Notes: generated by a model from the letters alone, not told the origin. Shown: positions 49,999-59,992, numbered from the stretch's first letter. The stretch is 64,000 nucleotides of DNA from Streptomyces sp. TRM70350 (GCF_019219825.1 NZ_JAHUXH010000031.1:1-64000); one strand, 5' to 3'. Translations and numbers: made by a program.

Positions 49999-51176
49999 AC
50001 GGTGCTCCTTGCTGTGCGGCTCCTGCGAGGCAGGTACACCAGCGCTTCGGTCCCTACGAAGCGCAGGACGAAGGTGATGACGAGCGCCAGCGCGGTGGCG
50101 GGCAGCACGGCCATCCCGAACACACCGACCAGCAGCGCGATCAGCGGGATCCGCAGCACCAGATCGGCGTTGGCGAGCAGCGCGAACCGCCCCAGCCGGT
50201 CCCACCAGGCCCGGTGCCGGCGCCGGTCGCGGAACAGCAGCCGCTCGATGAGCAGGAAGTTCCAGGCGACACCGAGCTGGTTGGCGAGGATCTCAGCGGG
50301 CAGGTAGTGCATGCCGAGGCTGGTGAGGGCCCACAGGCCGAGCAGGTTGGGAAGGAAGCCGGTCACACCGATCAGCCCGAAGACGATCATGCGGGCGACC
50401 GGTGAGGCGGTGCGCAGCCCGACCAGGTGGCGCAGGAAGCGCATCCCCTCCTGCGCGGTCGACTTGGACTCCCCGGCGAACCGGTCCTGGAAGACGAACG
50501 GGACCTCGGTGACCTCGCGGGGGCGGCTGCGCACGGCGAGTTCGAGGAGGATCTTGTAGCCGAGCGGCTGGAGGATCTCGGCGGTGACCGCGCTGCGGCG
50601 GATGGCGAAGAAGCCGCTCATCGGGTCGCTGATGCCGTGCAGCTTGCGCGGGAACAGCGACTTGGTCAGCCAGGTCGCCCCGCGGGAGACGGCCACGCGG
50701 TAGCTGCCGGCGAGTCCGGCGCGGCTGCCGCCCTTGATGTAGCGGGAGGCGACGACCAGTCCGGCGTTCGCCCGCTCCCCCGTGGCGACCAGCTCCGGCA
50801 CCAGGGAGGGCGGATGCTGGCAGTCGCCGTCCATGACGACGATCCAGTCCGACCCGGCCGCCTTCATGCCCTCGACGACCGCGCCGCCGAGCCCGCCGAC
50901 GGGCTCCTCGCGGTGCAGGACGGTCACCGGAAAGGGGCAGTCCTGGGCGGCCTTCTGGATCACCTCCGGGGTGTCGTCGGTGGAGTCGTCGACGAAGACG
51001 ACCTCGCAGGGCAGCCGGGACGGCACCGACTCGGTGATCTGGTGCAGCAGCTGACGGATGTTGGCGGACTCGTTGAAGGTCGGTACGACGATGGTGACGG
51101 CGCCCGGCTCGGGCACGTCCGCGGCGTACGCCGCCGGATCGCCCAGCTCGCCGGGGACCACGGACTCCTGGCTCAT
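49995..51176 (-). CDS. Polyprenyl-phosphate glycosyltransferase fused to a GtrA-like membrane domain
   Basis: The 393-residue protein has a GT2 dolichol-phosphate-mannose-synthase-type domain at about 28-265 (VTIVVPTFNESANIRQLL, VVFVDDSTDDTPEVI, the DGD of WIVVMDGDCQHPP, ISDPMSGFFAIRR). A four-helix GtrA domain follows (MIVFGLIGVTGFLPNLLGLWAL to FVLRFVGTEALVYLPRRS). It would load a sugar on a polyprenyl phosphate and help move it across the membrane. ATGA overlaps join it to the GT39-like gene before it and the oxidase after it. The linked sugar is unknown. Confidence 0.93.
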   Translation of the reverse strand: MSQESVVPGELGDPAAYAADVPEPGAVTIVVPTFNESANIRQLLHQITESVPSRLPCEVVFVDDSTDDTPEVIQKAAQDCPFPVTVLHREEPVGGLGGAVVEGMKAAGSDWIVVMDGDCQHPPSLVPELVATGERANAGLVVASRYIKGGSRAGLAGSYRVAVSRGATWLTKSLFPRKLHGISDPMSGFFAIRRSAVTAEILQPLGYKILLELAVRSRPREVTEVPFVFQDRFAGESKSTAQEGMRFLRHLVGLRTASPVARMIVFGLIGVTGFLPNLLGLWALTSLGMHYLPAEILANQLGVAWNFLLIERLLFRDRRRHRAWWDRLGRFALLANADLVLRIPLIALLVGVFGMAVLPATALALVITFVLRFVGTEALVYLPRRSRTARSTV

Positions 51177-52822
51177 CGGTCGCCTCCCGTCCCGGCGCTC
51201 TGAATCTGCCGGATCTCGATCCGGTCCTCGCCGGTGCCGAACACGGCGACCGGCGTCGAGTGCTCCATCGCGGCCTTGACGTTCGGCAGGTCGACCGCGT
51301 CCCGTCGTACCGTCGGCGAGGCGACCACGTAGTCCAGGTCCCGCCAGCCGTTCGGCATGGTCTTCGTCACGGCCGGGTCGAGGTCGGCCTTGTAGAACCA
51401 GATGACGCCGAGGCCGGGCCGGTAGCCCTGGTGCACGAGGTCCAGCCACATGGCGTCGTCGACCAGCACCCGGGTGGCCTCCGGGTCCTCGACCTCGGTG
51501 GCCATCCACTGCGTGGCCGCCCGGTAGGGGGCGTTGGCGTCGGCGGTCATGGCGGTGCGGTCGCCGTCGTACCAGCGCGGTACGACGTACGCGCCCGCGG
51601 CGAGCGCGAGGACGGCGGCGAGCGCGTACCGGCCGCCGGTCACGTATCTCTTCTCGCCCGCCCGGCGCCACCGCCGCAGCACGGCGTGGGCGACGGAGGC
51701 CGTGCCCCCGGCGAGCACCAGGGCGAGGAACGGCAGCGCCTGGATGATGTACATGGCGGGCAGGTAGCCGGGCCGCAGGGCCATTCCGGCGAGGATCGCC
51801 ACGGCGAGCGCGGGCCCGGCGAGCGCCCGCGCGGTCACCGACCAGCGCCAGGTCACCACGAGCAGCAGGGCGCCGGCGAGTCCGCCGAGGGGCAGCACAC
51901 GGTCGTAGTACAGCCAGGACTGGAGCACGCCGTACGAGCCGGTGCCGGGTTCGAGGATGAAGCCGGAGCCGGGGCGGCTCATCTGGTAGACGATGCCGTC
52001 CCACAGCGAGACGTGCCCGGCGCCGGGCAGCAACTCGCCCTTGAGCAGGGCGAAGAGCGGGTAGGAGATGCCGATGAGCGCGCAGGCCGTGATGGCGCCG
52101 GTGATGGCGAACTTGCGGGTGTCCCGGTGGCTGTGGCGCCACATGGTCACCAGCACGGCCGGCAGCACGAGCAGCATCGTCTCCTTGGTGAGCACCGCGG
52201 CCGCGGCTGCCATGCCCGCCCCGAAGTGGTGCCAGAGGTGGCGGCTCGGGGAGGCGGCGAGGGTGAACGCGAGCAGCGTCCACATCACCGCGATGTTGTC
52301 CAGGAAGATCTCGCGCTGCAGGACCACCGACAGCGGGGACAGCCCGAACAGGGCCATGGCGAGCCCGGCCGCCCAGCGGGGCAGCGACAGCCGGCGCGCC
52401 AGGACGTAGATGAGGACCGCGCTGATCGCGCTGATCAGCAGCATCACGGCCCGCATCGAGCCGACGGTCATCGACTCGGGCGCGACGTACGCCGGGATCC
52501 AGGTCAGCAGGGCGAGCTGGATCCAGCCGAGCGGCGGGTGGTCGTACCAGTAGGTGTAGTGGGCCAGGCCCCGGCCCTCCTGCACGGCCCAGGCCTGGGC
52601 GAGGTAGGTGCCCTCGTCGTCGCTGAAGGTGGGGTAGGCGGCGATGTTCCAGCCCTGCACGACGAGGATCGCCACGAGCAGCAGGCCGCACAGGATGAGG
52701 TCGGGACGGGAGGAACGCAGTCTCTTGGGCGGCGTTGTCCGGTGTGTGGACCCGGTTCTGGGCGCAGCTGTCCGCTGCACGGGGACCTTGACTCCGGTCG
52801 CCGCGGGAAGGGTGGAGGTCAC
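51173..52822 (-). CDS. GT39/GT83-like polyprenol-dependent membrane glycosyltransferase
   Basis: The 549-residue protein has about 9-11 membrane helices. The first loop carries the acidic catalytic signature of C-type glycosyltransferases (YPTFSDDEGTYLAQAWAVQEG) and WYDHPPLGWIQ follows. A C-terminal extracytoplasmic part ends in IRQIQSAGTGGDR. It should use the polyprenyl-phosphate sugar made by the next gene product to modify a surface glycan or protein. GTG 52822 overlaps the upstream stop as GTGA and the stop overlaps the next start as ATGA. Confidence 0.88.
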   Translation of the reverse strand: MTSTLPAATGVKVPVQRTAAPRTGSTHRTTPPKRLRSSRPDLILCGLLLVAILVVQGWNIAAYPTFSDDEGTYLAQAWAVQEGRGLAHYTYWYDHPPLGWIQLALLTWIPAYVAPESMTVGSMRAVMLLISAISAVLIYVLARRLSLPRWAAGLAMALFGLSPLSVVLQREIFLDNIAVMWTLLAFTLAASPSRHLWHHFGAGMAAAAAVLTKETMLLVLPAVLVTMWRHSHRDTRKFAITGAITACALIGISYPLFALLKGELLPGAGHVSLWDGIVYQMSRPGSGFILEPGTGSYGVLQSWLYYDRVLPLGGLAGALLLVVTWRWSVTARALAGPALAVAILAGMALRPGYLPAMYIIQALPFLALVLAGGTASVAHAVLRRWRRAGEKRYVTGGRYALAAVLALAAGAYVVPRWYDGDRTAMTADANAPYRAATQWMATEVEDPEATRVLVDDAMWLDLVHQGYRPGLGVIWFYKADLDPAVTKTMPNGWRDLDYVVASPTVRRDAVDLPNVKAAMEHSTPVAVFGTGEDRIEIRQIQSAGTGGDR

Positions 52823-54102
52823 GCAGGAACGTCCTCTCGGTTCACGTGCGCGAGATGTGCGCCGACGTGGCTGGTCAACTCCCAGTCGTTGCGGCCGCGT
52901 TGCTCGCGCCACACTGCGCGGACGGCGGCTCCGGCGAGGAGCACCTGGTAGAAGGGGCCGCCGATGATCAGCTTCAGGTAGTGCACGAAGCGGACCCGGA
53001 GTCCGTACTGCTTGCCGAAGTCGTGCAGTCCGACGAGCTCGAAGACGAAGGTGACGAGCGCGGTGACGGCCGGCAGGAAGGTGATGAAGGCGACGCCGAC
53101 CGGCACGTCGAGGAAGAGGGCGATGGCCACGTTGAGCGGGATGACGACGCCGGAGACGGCCTGGAGGTACGGCGTCATCAGGGTGTAGCGGGCCAGCAGC
53201 CGCTGGCGGAAGCCCGGCAGCTGTTTCCAGTCCCGCTTCCGGTAGACCTGAAGGAAGCCCTGGTTCCAGCGGGTGCGCTGCTTGAGCAGGGACATCAGGC
53301 TGCCCGGGGTCTCCTCGCGGGTGACCATGTCGGAGTCGTAGGCGACGACGACCTTCTTGCCGACGCTGGACAGCCGCACGCCCAGGTCGCAGTCCTCGGC
53401 GAGGCAGTTGGGGTCCCAGCCGTTCGCTTCTTTGAGGACGTCCGTCCGCACGAAGACGGTGTTGCCGCCGAGCGGGATGAACCCCTTCTGCGCGTGCAGA
53501 TGGAGTCGGGAGCGGAACCAGAAGAAGTACTCCAGGCAGTTGCGCAGGCTGTACCAGCTGGAGTGGAAGTTGATCAGCTGCACACCACCCTGGACGACGT
53601 CCGCGCCGGTGGACCGGAACGCGTGGTCGACATGGGCGAGCAGCTCGGGGTGTACCTGGTCCTCGGCGTCGAAGACCCCGACGACGTCGCCGCGGCAGTG
53701 CGGCAGCGCCGTGTTCATGGCCTTCGGCTTGTTCTTCTTCTCGTGGGTGTCGACGACGACCCGCACGCGCGGGTCACGGGCCGCCGCCCGCCGGGCCACC
53801 TCGGTGGTCTCCGGGTCGTCGTGCCCGACGATGACGATGATCTCGAAGTCGGTGTGCGTGGACTGGAGCAGCCGCTGGATGGTGTGGTCCAGCACGGCCT
53901 GCTCGTGCCGCGCCGGAAGCAGCAGTGAGAACGACAGGTGCTCGGCGCCGTCCGGCCGGCTGAAACGGGTGGAGGCCAGCACTTCGGGCGTACGCCACGC
54001 GTGCATCTGCCACCACAGGGTGAAAGCCGCCATCCAGAACAAGGCAAGCGAAACGGCGGCAATGAAGACAGACGTCAGCAAAAGATCCCCCCAGATCTTC
54101 AA
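52819..54102 (-). CDS. Processive GT2 glycosyltransferase, cellulose/hyaluronan-synthase-like (CslA-like)
   Basis: The 427-residue enzyme has an N-terminal membrane helix and a GT2 domain: FSLLLPARHEQAVLDHTI, IVIVGHDDPETTE, the DAED substrate motif in VGVFDAEDQVHP, the LAEDCDLGVRL base, and QRTRWNQG, the QxxRW mark of processive synthases. Three or more C-terminal membrane helices follow. It is shorter than the CslA partner of GlxA and lacks extra modules. It would make a beta-linked polymer at the membrane. The start is TTG at 54102 after a GGGGGG stretch; a later TTG is also possible. It is the first gene of the operon. Confidence 0.9.
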   Translation of the reverse strand: MKIWGDLLLTSVFIAAVSLALFWMAAFTLWWQMHAWRTPEVLASTRFSRPDGAEHLSFSLLLPARHEQAVLDHTIQRLLQSTHTDFEIIVIVGHDDPETTEVARRAAARDPRVRVVVDTHEKKNKPKAMNTALPHCRGDVVGVFDAEDQVHPELLAHVDHAFRSTGADVVQGGVQLINFHSSWYSLRNCLEYFFWFRSRLHLHAQKGFIPLGGNTVFVRTDVLKEANGWDPNCLAEDCDLGVRLSSVGKKVVVAYDSDMVTREETPGSLMSLLKQRTRWNQGFLQVYRKRDWKQLPGFRQRLLARYTLMTPYLQAVSGVVIPLNVAIALFLDVPVGVAFITFLPAVTALVTFVFELVGLHDFGKQYGLRVRFVHYLKLIIGGPFYQVLLAGAAVRAVWREQRGRNDWELTSHVGAHLAHVNREDVPA

Positions 54103-54274
54103 ATTCCCCCCAGCCGGGACGGCTTGAGCCGCCCGCCCGGCACTGTGGAGAGACTAGGGGGGAACGGTGAAGCGCGGTAGCTGTTCCGATAAATAGCTTG
54201 TTTCGGAACGGTCCGGCGCCTAGGGGGACGTGTCCGAACACGTGCGCAATTGCGCAGCGATGTTCGGCATACGG

Positions 54275-56305
54275 TCAGGCGTTCAGTGCCGCCCGCAGCC
54301 GCTCCGGGTCGGTCGTCGGGGCGTCACAGGTGAAGTTACGGCAGACGTACGCCGTCGGTTCACCGCCGGCCAGCGGACGGTCGGCGAGGAGCGGGAACTC
54401 GTCACTCCCCGGGACGCCGTACGCCACCACCGCGCCCGGCGCGGTACCCAGAAGTGCCGTGTGGTGCAGGGACTGTGCCGCCTCGTCATCGAGCGCGGGC
54501 CCGACGACGGCGACCTCGCGCGGCCCGTCCAGCCGGGCCTCGGCGACCGCGAGGCCCCAGCCGATGAAGCGCGGCACGCGCGGCCCGAGCGCCTTCACCA
54601 CGCCCAGCGCCCGCTCCGCGGCGGTGCGATGGGGCTCGGCGCCGGTGTGGGCGGCATAGCTCAGCAGGGCGCCCGCGGCGGCGGTCCAGCCGGACGGGGT
54701 CGCGTTGTCGGTCGGGTCCTGCGGGCGGCGGATCAGCTGCTCGGCGTCGGCGGCGGTGTCGAACAGCGCGCCCGTCTTCTCGTCCGTGAACCGGACGAGG
54801 ACGTGGTCGAGCAGCAGCCCGGCGAATTCCAGCCAGACGCCCTCGCCGGTCACGGACGTCAGCGCGAGGAAGCCCTCGGCGACGTCGGCGTAGTCCTCCA
54901 GGACGCCCGCGTTGCCGCCGACCCGGCCGTCCTTGCTGGTCCGGGCCAGCCGGGCGTGGTCGTCGAGGTGGACGCGGACCAGCAGGTCGGCGGCGGCGAC
55001 GGCAGCCTCCACCAGGTCGGGGCGGTCGAAGTAGGCGCCGGTTTCGGCCAGGGCGGCGATCGCGAGGCCGTTCCAGGCGGCGACGATCTTGTCGTCCCGT
55101 CCGGGCGCGGGCCGCTCGGCGCGCGCCGCCCGCAGCCGCCGCTTGACGGACTCGGCCTTCTCGGCGTCGAACACGCCGTCGGACTGCGGGAGCTGCAGGA
55201 CGGAGGCGCCCTCCTCGAAGGTGCCCTCCTCGGTCACCCCGAAGTACTGGGCGGCGAGTTCGGCGTCGTCGCCGAGGACCTCGCGCAGCTGCGCGGGGGT
55301 CCAGACGTAGTACGCGCCCTCGACGTGCCTGCCGGTGCCGTCGTCGCTGTCGGCGTCCAGCGCGGAGGCGAAACCGCCCTGCTCGGTGCGGAGTTCGGCG
55401 ATCATGAAGTCGGCGGTCTCCAGCGCGACCCGCCGCGCGAGCTCGGAGCCGGTGGCGCGCCAGAGGTGGGCGTACACCCGGCACAGCAGGGCGTTGTCGT
55501 ACAGCATCTTCTCGAAGTGCGGCACGATCCAGTCCCGGTCGACGGAGTAGCGCGCGAAGCCGCCGCCGAGCTGGTCGTAGATCCCGCCCCGGGCCATCCG
55601 CTCGCACGTGTCCTGCGCCATCTGCAACGCGCCCTCGGCGCCCGTCCGGGCGTGGTGGCGCAGCAGGAACTCGATGACCATGGACGGCGGGAACTTCGGC
55701 GCCCCGCCGAAGCCGCCGCGCTGCGCGTCGTACTCCCGGGTCAGCCCGAGCAGCGCCTGCGCCAGCTCCTGCTCGCCGGGCGCCTCGGTCCCGCCGAAGC
55801 CGATCTCCCGCCCCGCCAGATCCCGCGCGATCTTCCCGGCCACGTCGGTGACCTCCTCGCGGCGGTCCCGCCAGGCGTGGCTGACGCCCTCCAGGACCTG
55901 CCGGAAGGAGGGCATGCCGTGCCGGGGCGCCGGCGGGAAGTAGGTGCCGAAGTAGAAGGGCTCGGCCTCCGGCGTGAGGAAGACCGTCATGGGCCAGCCG
56001 CCCTGCCCGGTGGCCGCCTGCACGGCCTCCATGTAGACGGCGTCGACGTCGGGGCGCTCCTCGCGGTCGACCTTGATGTTGACGAAGTGCTCGTTCAGGT
56101 AGTCGGCGGTCGCTTGGTCCTCGAAGGACTCGTGCGCCATGACGTGACACCAGTGGCAACTGCTGTAGCCGACGCTGAGCAGGACCGGTTTGTCACTCCT
56201 GCGCGCCTCCTCGAACGCCTCCTCCGACCAGGGCCACCAGTCGACGGGGTTGTCGGCGTGCTGCAGCAGGTACGGGGACGTCTCATGGGCCAGTCGGTTC
56301 GGCAT
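54275..56305 (-). CDS. DUF255 thioredoxin-domain protein (YyaL/SSP411-like)
   Basis: The 676-residue product begins MPNRLAHETSPYLLQHADNPVDWWPW, the family opening. A thioredoxin-like domain follows with CxxC in GYSSCHWCHVM, the DREERPDVD and QGGWPMTVFLTPEAEPFY motifs. An (alpha/alpha)6-barrel like that of N-acylglucosamine epimerases comes next (PKFPPSMVIEFLL, GGIYDQLGGGFARYSVD, HFEKMLYDNALL). The biochemical role is not established. GGAGG lies only one base before ATG 56305, an unusually short gap. The length matches the family. Confidence 0.93.
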   Translation of the reverse strand: MPNRLAHETSPYLLQHADNPVDWWPWSEEAFEEARRSDKPVLLSVGYSSCHWCHVMAHESFEDQATADYLNEHFVNIKVDREERPDVDAVYMEAVQAATGQGGWPMTVFLTPEAEPFYFGTYFPPAPRHGMPSFRQVLEGVSHAWRDRREEVTDVAGKIARDLAGREIGFGGTEAPGEQELAQALLGLTREYDAQRGGFGGAPKFPPSMVIEFLLRHHARTGAEGALQMAQDTCERMARGGIYDQLGGGFARYSVDRDWIVPHFEKMLYDNALLCRVYAHLWRATGSELARRVALETADFMIAELRTEQGGFASALDADSDDGTGRHVEGAYYVWTPAQLREVLGDDAELAAQYFGVTEEGTFEEGASVLQLPQSDGVFDAEKAESVKRRLRAARAERPAPGRDDKIVAAWNGLAIAALAETGAYFDRPDLVEAAVAAADLLVRVHLDDHARLARTSKDGRVGGNAGVLEDYADVAEGFLALTSVTGEGVWLEFAGLLLDHVLVRFTDEKTGALFDTAADAEQLIRRPQDPTDNATPSGWTAAAGALLSYAAHTGAEPHRTAAERALGVVKALGPRVPRFIGWGLAVAEARLDGPREVAVVGPALDDEAAQSLHHTALLGTAPGAVVAYGVPGSDEFPLLADRPLAGGEPTAYVCRNFTCDAPTTDPERLRAALNA

Positions 56306-56362
56306 ACCTCCATCCTGCCGCACGGGACCCCTCCCGGCCCGACGGCACTGCCGTCCTGCTCC

Positions 56363-56634
56363 ATGGTCCGGCCATGGCATCTGCTGCTGACGCTGACCGT
56401 CGTCGCGGCGTGACGGTGGGCGCAATCCGTCTCCCTCGGCCGGGACACCCACCGGGACGTCGACCTGCGCCACGCCGACCGGTTCCGTGCGATGCGGCAG
56501 GACTTCCTCGCCGTGGCGAAGGCGATGCCGCCGACGGGACGAATCCCTGCGGAGCTGAAGGCCGATGACCTGCTGCGGCCGAGCTGGAGAAGAGGCTGAA
56601 CGGCCTGGGCCATGGCACGTCCGACCTCGGCTGA
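56363..56634 (+). pseudogene. Decayed small exported/membrane protein gene
   Basis: From ATG 56363 the frame gives MVRPWHLLLTLTVVAA and then a TGA at 56411. The same frame continues without further stops as RWAQSVSLGRDTHRDVDLRH and FRAMRQDFLAVAKAMPP up to LLRP. A one-base frame change near 56580 then restores ELEKRLNGLGHGTSDLG before a TGA at 56632-56634. Both sides look protein-coding, with signal-peptide-like and amphipathic parts, so this seems to be a roughly 90-residue gene broken by one stop and one frameshift. No family is recognised. Confidence 0.55.
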
Positions 56635-56746
56635 CCCCGGCGCAACGTCACATGGCTCGGAAGCGTTGATCGCCGCCCTCTCGCCATCACACGCCCGCGG
56701 AAGGACACTCATAGGCGAATCAGTTGTCGCCGGAGGGGGACGGGAC

Positions 56747-59700
56747 ATGCGGGACAGTCATCGGGCGGAGGCCGAGCGGCTGTTGATGCGGGCGGTGGAG
56801 GAGGAGGTGCGGCGGTCCGGTGGCCGTACCGACGGCAAGGTGCTCCTGGCCCGGGCGCGCGGCGCGCTGGACGCGATGGCGCAGACGGCCGCCGAGGAGT
56901 ACGAGGCCTACACGCGGGCTCTGGACGAGACGGAGGCGGGCCGACTGACCTTCGCGCAGCGGTATGCGCGCGAGGGCGCCGGGACGCCGCTGGTCGTTGC
57001 GGGTGTGGCCGCTGTGGCTGCCGTGGTCGCCGATCTCGCGCTCGGCACGGACACGACGACCGCGCTCGGCGCGGGCGTGACCGTCGGCGTGGTCGGCGCG
57101 GCGACGACCGTGGTGAAGGTGGCCGGTTCCCATCTGCCCGCCGCGCACCAGCGCGCCGGAGCGGTGGGACAGCCCGGCGGGCCGGAACAGCTGCGGTTGC
57201 AGTGGCTGACGGCGCTGGAGGTACGGGGTATCCGCCCGTTCCTCGATCAGCAGCGGGTGCTGGCCGCGTCGACCGGGCCGAAGAAGCCGGGGCCCAAGCT
57301 GCTGGGTGCCGACAAGAGCGGGGCGGCGCGCGGGCGGAGCGTGCTGGAACAGTCGTTCGGTCAACTCCCGGAGCAGGTCGGACCGTTCGCGGGGCGTCGG
57401 CAGGAGATGGCGCGGATCCGGCAGTGGGTGCAGGCGGCGCGCGCGAGCACGCGGACCCGGCCGACGGTGGTCGTCCTGCACGGGGCGCCCGGCAGCGGTC
57501 GTACCACCCTCGCGGTGCGCGCCACCCACGACCTGAAGGACCAGTTCCGCGGCGCGTGCGTGGTCGATCTGCGCGGCGACAGCCGGGACGAGCCGCCCCT
57601 GTCCACCCGCGAAGCGCTGCTGCACCTGCTGAACCGCCTCGGCGCACCACGTGAGCAACTTCTCTTCCGGGAGCGTTCGTCGGCGGACCAGCAGGTCAAG
57701 CGGCTGAGCGAGCTGTACCACCAGCATCTGACCGGCGTGCCCGTCACCGTCGTCCTCGACGACGCCTCCGACCCCGAACAGGTGCGCGCACTGATCCCCG
57801 AGCGGTCCGAGAGCCTGGTCCTGGTCACCGCCCGGGCGCCGCTCGACCTGCCCGGCGATCTTCCGGCCTGGGTGCACCAGCTGCCCGTGGAGCCGCTCGA
57901 CGCGGTCGGCGCGGAGGAGCTGATGGGCGCGGCGGCGCAGGGCGAGACGGGGCCGTACGACGCCGAATCCGCCGACCGGATCCGGCAGTTGTGCGGCGGC
58001 CTGCCGCTGGCGCTGCGCATCGCGGGCTCCTCCCTGGGCCCGCGCTCGCCCCGGCGACTGGCCTCGGACCTGGGCGCGTACGGCCCGGTGGAGCCGGTCG
58101 AACGCGCCCTGTGGCTGCGCTACACCGACCAGGGGGAACCGGCCCGGCGGCTGCTGCGGCGTCTCGCGCTGGCCGGGCGGGCCTCGCTCGGTGTCGCAGC
58201 GGCCGCGTCCCTGCTCGCCACCGACCAGGCCGAGGCGACCCGGCATCTCGTCGCGCTGTCCCGCGCCGGTCTGATCGACCGCGTCCGCGGCGACCGCTAC
58301 CGGCTGCACGACCTCGTCCGCGCCTTCGCGCACGCCCGGCTGGTGGACGAGGAGGAGCCCGGTGAGCGGGCGGCGGCGCAGGAGCGGCTGATCGTGAACT
58401 ACGCCGACCTCGCCGACTCGGTGCTGCGCCTGGTCGACGGCAACATGTCGACCCGCTCGGACCGCTTCGGCCCGCACGGCTTCACGTCCCTGGACGAGGC
58501 GCTGCGCTGGCTGGACGACGAGTCCAGCTTCATCACGGCGGCGCTGCGGCACGCCGAGGGTGTGAACCAGTCGGCGGTGCTGAACCTGCTCGGCGCGCTG
58601 TGCGACTACTGCCTGCTGCGCGGCGACCTCTACCGCCTGGGCGAGATCAGCGAACTCGCCCAGGCCGTCGACCAGGGCCTGCTGATCCGCTCGGTCCAGT
58701 GGCGCACGGGCATCGCGGCGAGGCAGCTGGGCGAGCTGGACAAGGCACGGACGACCCTGACGTCCGTAGTGGATCTGTACCGGGAGGCGCACCACGACGC
58801 GGGCGCGGCGCGGGCCCTGTGCTCGCTCGGCATCACCTTGCACCACCAGGGCAATCTGACGGAGGCGGCGGCTCGGTTGCGCGAGGCGCTGGACCTGCAG
58901 GCCGCGCCGTCGCTGGCCACGGACCGCGCCTGGACGATGCACGCCCTGGCGGCGGTGGAACGCGACCGCGCCCACCTCGCCGAGGCCCTGGACCTGCTGA
59001 ACCGCTCCCTGGAACTGCACCGCGCCGGCGAGTCCCTGCACGGCGAGGCCTGGGCCCACTTCCAGCTCGGCCAGCTGTACCTGCGCCTCGGCGACGTACC
59101 CCGCGCGGAGACCGAGCTGCGGCGGGCTCTGGAGCTGTACGGCCGTACGCGCGACGCCCGTGGCCAGGCGTGGGCCCTGACCCAGCTGGCCCGGGCCCGG
59201 CTGGTCGCGGGCGACGCGCTCCCGGCGGTGGAGGAGCTGCGCCAGGCCGCGGCCCGGCACCGCGACAACGAGGACGCGCGGGGCGAGGCGTGGACGCTGT
59301 ACTACCTGGGACAGGCGCTGGAGGAGTCCGGCAACCTGGACCAGGCGGTCAGGGAGCTGGAGCGCTCACGGACGATGTTCTCCCGGATGCGGGACGTGTA
59401 CGGCCTGGCCTGCGCCCGCCACCACTCTGCGCGGGCGACGAGAGATCAGCGGGCGGCCCAGACGGGCTCCCTGCGGAACTCCGGTTTCGCCCGCCAGTTG
59501 CTGGTCGACGCCCGCGCCGACTTCCACCGCATCGGGGTGGCGCACGGGGAGGCGTGGACGTGCCTGGAGCTGGCGGTGGTGGACGCGGGCAACGCCCGTA
59601 CGGCGGCCGCACTTGCGCTGTGCGACGAGGCGATCGGCCTCTTCGCGTCGTACGGCGACCGCCGCGGCGAGGACTGGGCCCGCTTCCTGCGCTGCACGCT

Positions 59701-59947
59701 GCTGCCGTACGCCTCCCCGGGGGGCGCGGAGGTCGGTACGGCGGTGGCCCAGGAGGAGCTGGCGCAGCTGGCCCGGGCCGGGCATCCGACGCGCGACCAG
59801 AAGCTGGACGACTACGTGGAGGCGTACCAGCTGCTCCTGGAACGGGGCGTGGAACTGGAGGCCGGGTGGCAGGCCTGGCGCCTGGGGATGGTGCCCAGCA
59901 GGCATGCCCGGGAGGTCATGGGGGTGGCGGTGGCGGCGGTGTCGTGA
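56747..59947 (+). CDS. STAND (NB-ARC-like) ATPase with membrane hairpin and TPR repeats
   Basis: The 1066-residue protein has an N-terminal helical part. Two hydrophobic helices lie at about 80-125 (TPLVVAGVAAVAAVVADLALG; GAGVTVGVVGAATTVVKVAG). An NB-ARC-like ATPase follows (FAGRRQEM; Walker A HGAPGSGRTT about 245-254; Walker B VTVVLDDAS; GGLPLALRIAGS; RLHDLVRAFA). A C-terminal array of TPRs ends the protein (GEAWAHFQLGQLYLRLGDVPRAETELRRAL and others). STAND proteins act as switchable sensors that assemble when a ligand binds the repeats. No effector domain or HTH is visible, so the output is unknown. The ATG has a GGAGGGGG site upstream. A 9-bp repeat array follows the gene. Confidence 0.88.
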   Translation: MRDSHRAEAERLLMRAVEEEVRRSGGRTDGKVLLARARGALDAMAQTAAEEYEAYTRALDETEAGRLTFAQRYAREGAGTPLVVAGVAAVAAVVADLALGTDTTTALGAGVTVGVVGAATTVVKVAGSHLPAAHQRAGAVGQPGGPEQLRLQWLTALEVRGIRPFLDQQRVLAASTGPKKPGPKLLGADKSGAARGRSVLEQSFGQLPEQVGPFAGRRQEMARIRQWVQAARASTRTRPTVVVLHGAPGSGRTTLAVRATHDLKDQFRGACVVDLRGDSRDEPPLSTREALLHLLNRLGAPREQLLFRERSSADQQVKRLSELYHQHLTGVPVTVVLDDASDPEQVRALIPERSESLVLVTARAPLDLPGDLPAWVHQLPVEPLDAVGAEELMGAAAQGETGPYDAESADRIRQLCGGLPLALRIAGSSLGPRSPRRLASDLGAYGPVEPVERALWLRYTDQGEPARRLLRRLALAGRASLGVAAAASLLATDQAEATRHLVALSRAGLIDRVRGDRYRLHDLVRAFAHARLVDEEEPGERAAAQERLIVNYADLADSVLRLVDGNMSTRSDRFGPHGFTSLDEALRWLDDESSFITAALRHAEGVNQSAVLNLLGALCDYCLLRGDLYRLGEISELAQAVDQGLLIRSVQWRTGIAARQLGELDKARTTLTSVVDLYREAHHDAGAARALCSLGITLHHQGNLTEAAARLREALDLQAAPSLATDRAWTMHALAAVERDRAHLAEALDLLNRSLELHRAGESLHGEAWAHFQLGQLYLRLGDVPRAETELRRALELYGRTRDARGQAWALTQLARARLVAGDALPAVEELRQAAARHRDNEDARGEAWTLYYLGQALEESGNLDQAVRELERSRTMFSRMRDVYGLACARHHSARATRDQRAAQTGSLRNSGFARQLLVDARADFHRIGVAHGEAWTCLELAVVDAGNARTAAALALCDEAIGLFASYGDRRGEDWARFLRCTLLPYASPGGAEVGTAVAQEELAQLARAGHPTRDQKLDDYVEAYQLLLERGVELEAGWQAWRLGMVPSRHAREVMGVAVAAVS

Positions 59948-59992
59948 GGACGAACGCCACACGGACCGGCCGCCGGGCCACGGTGACGGGCG

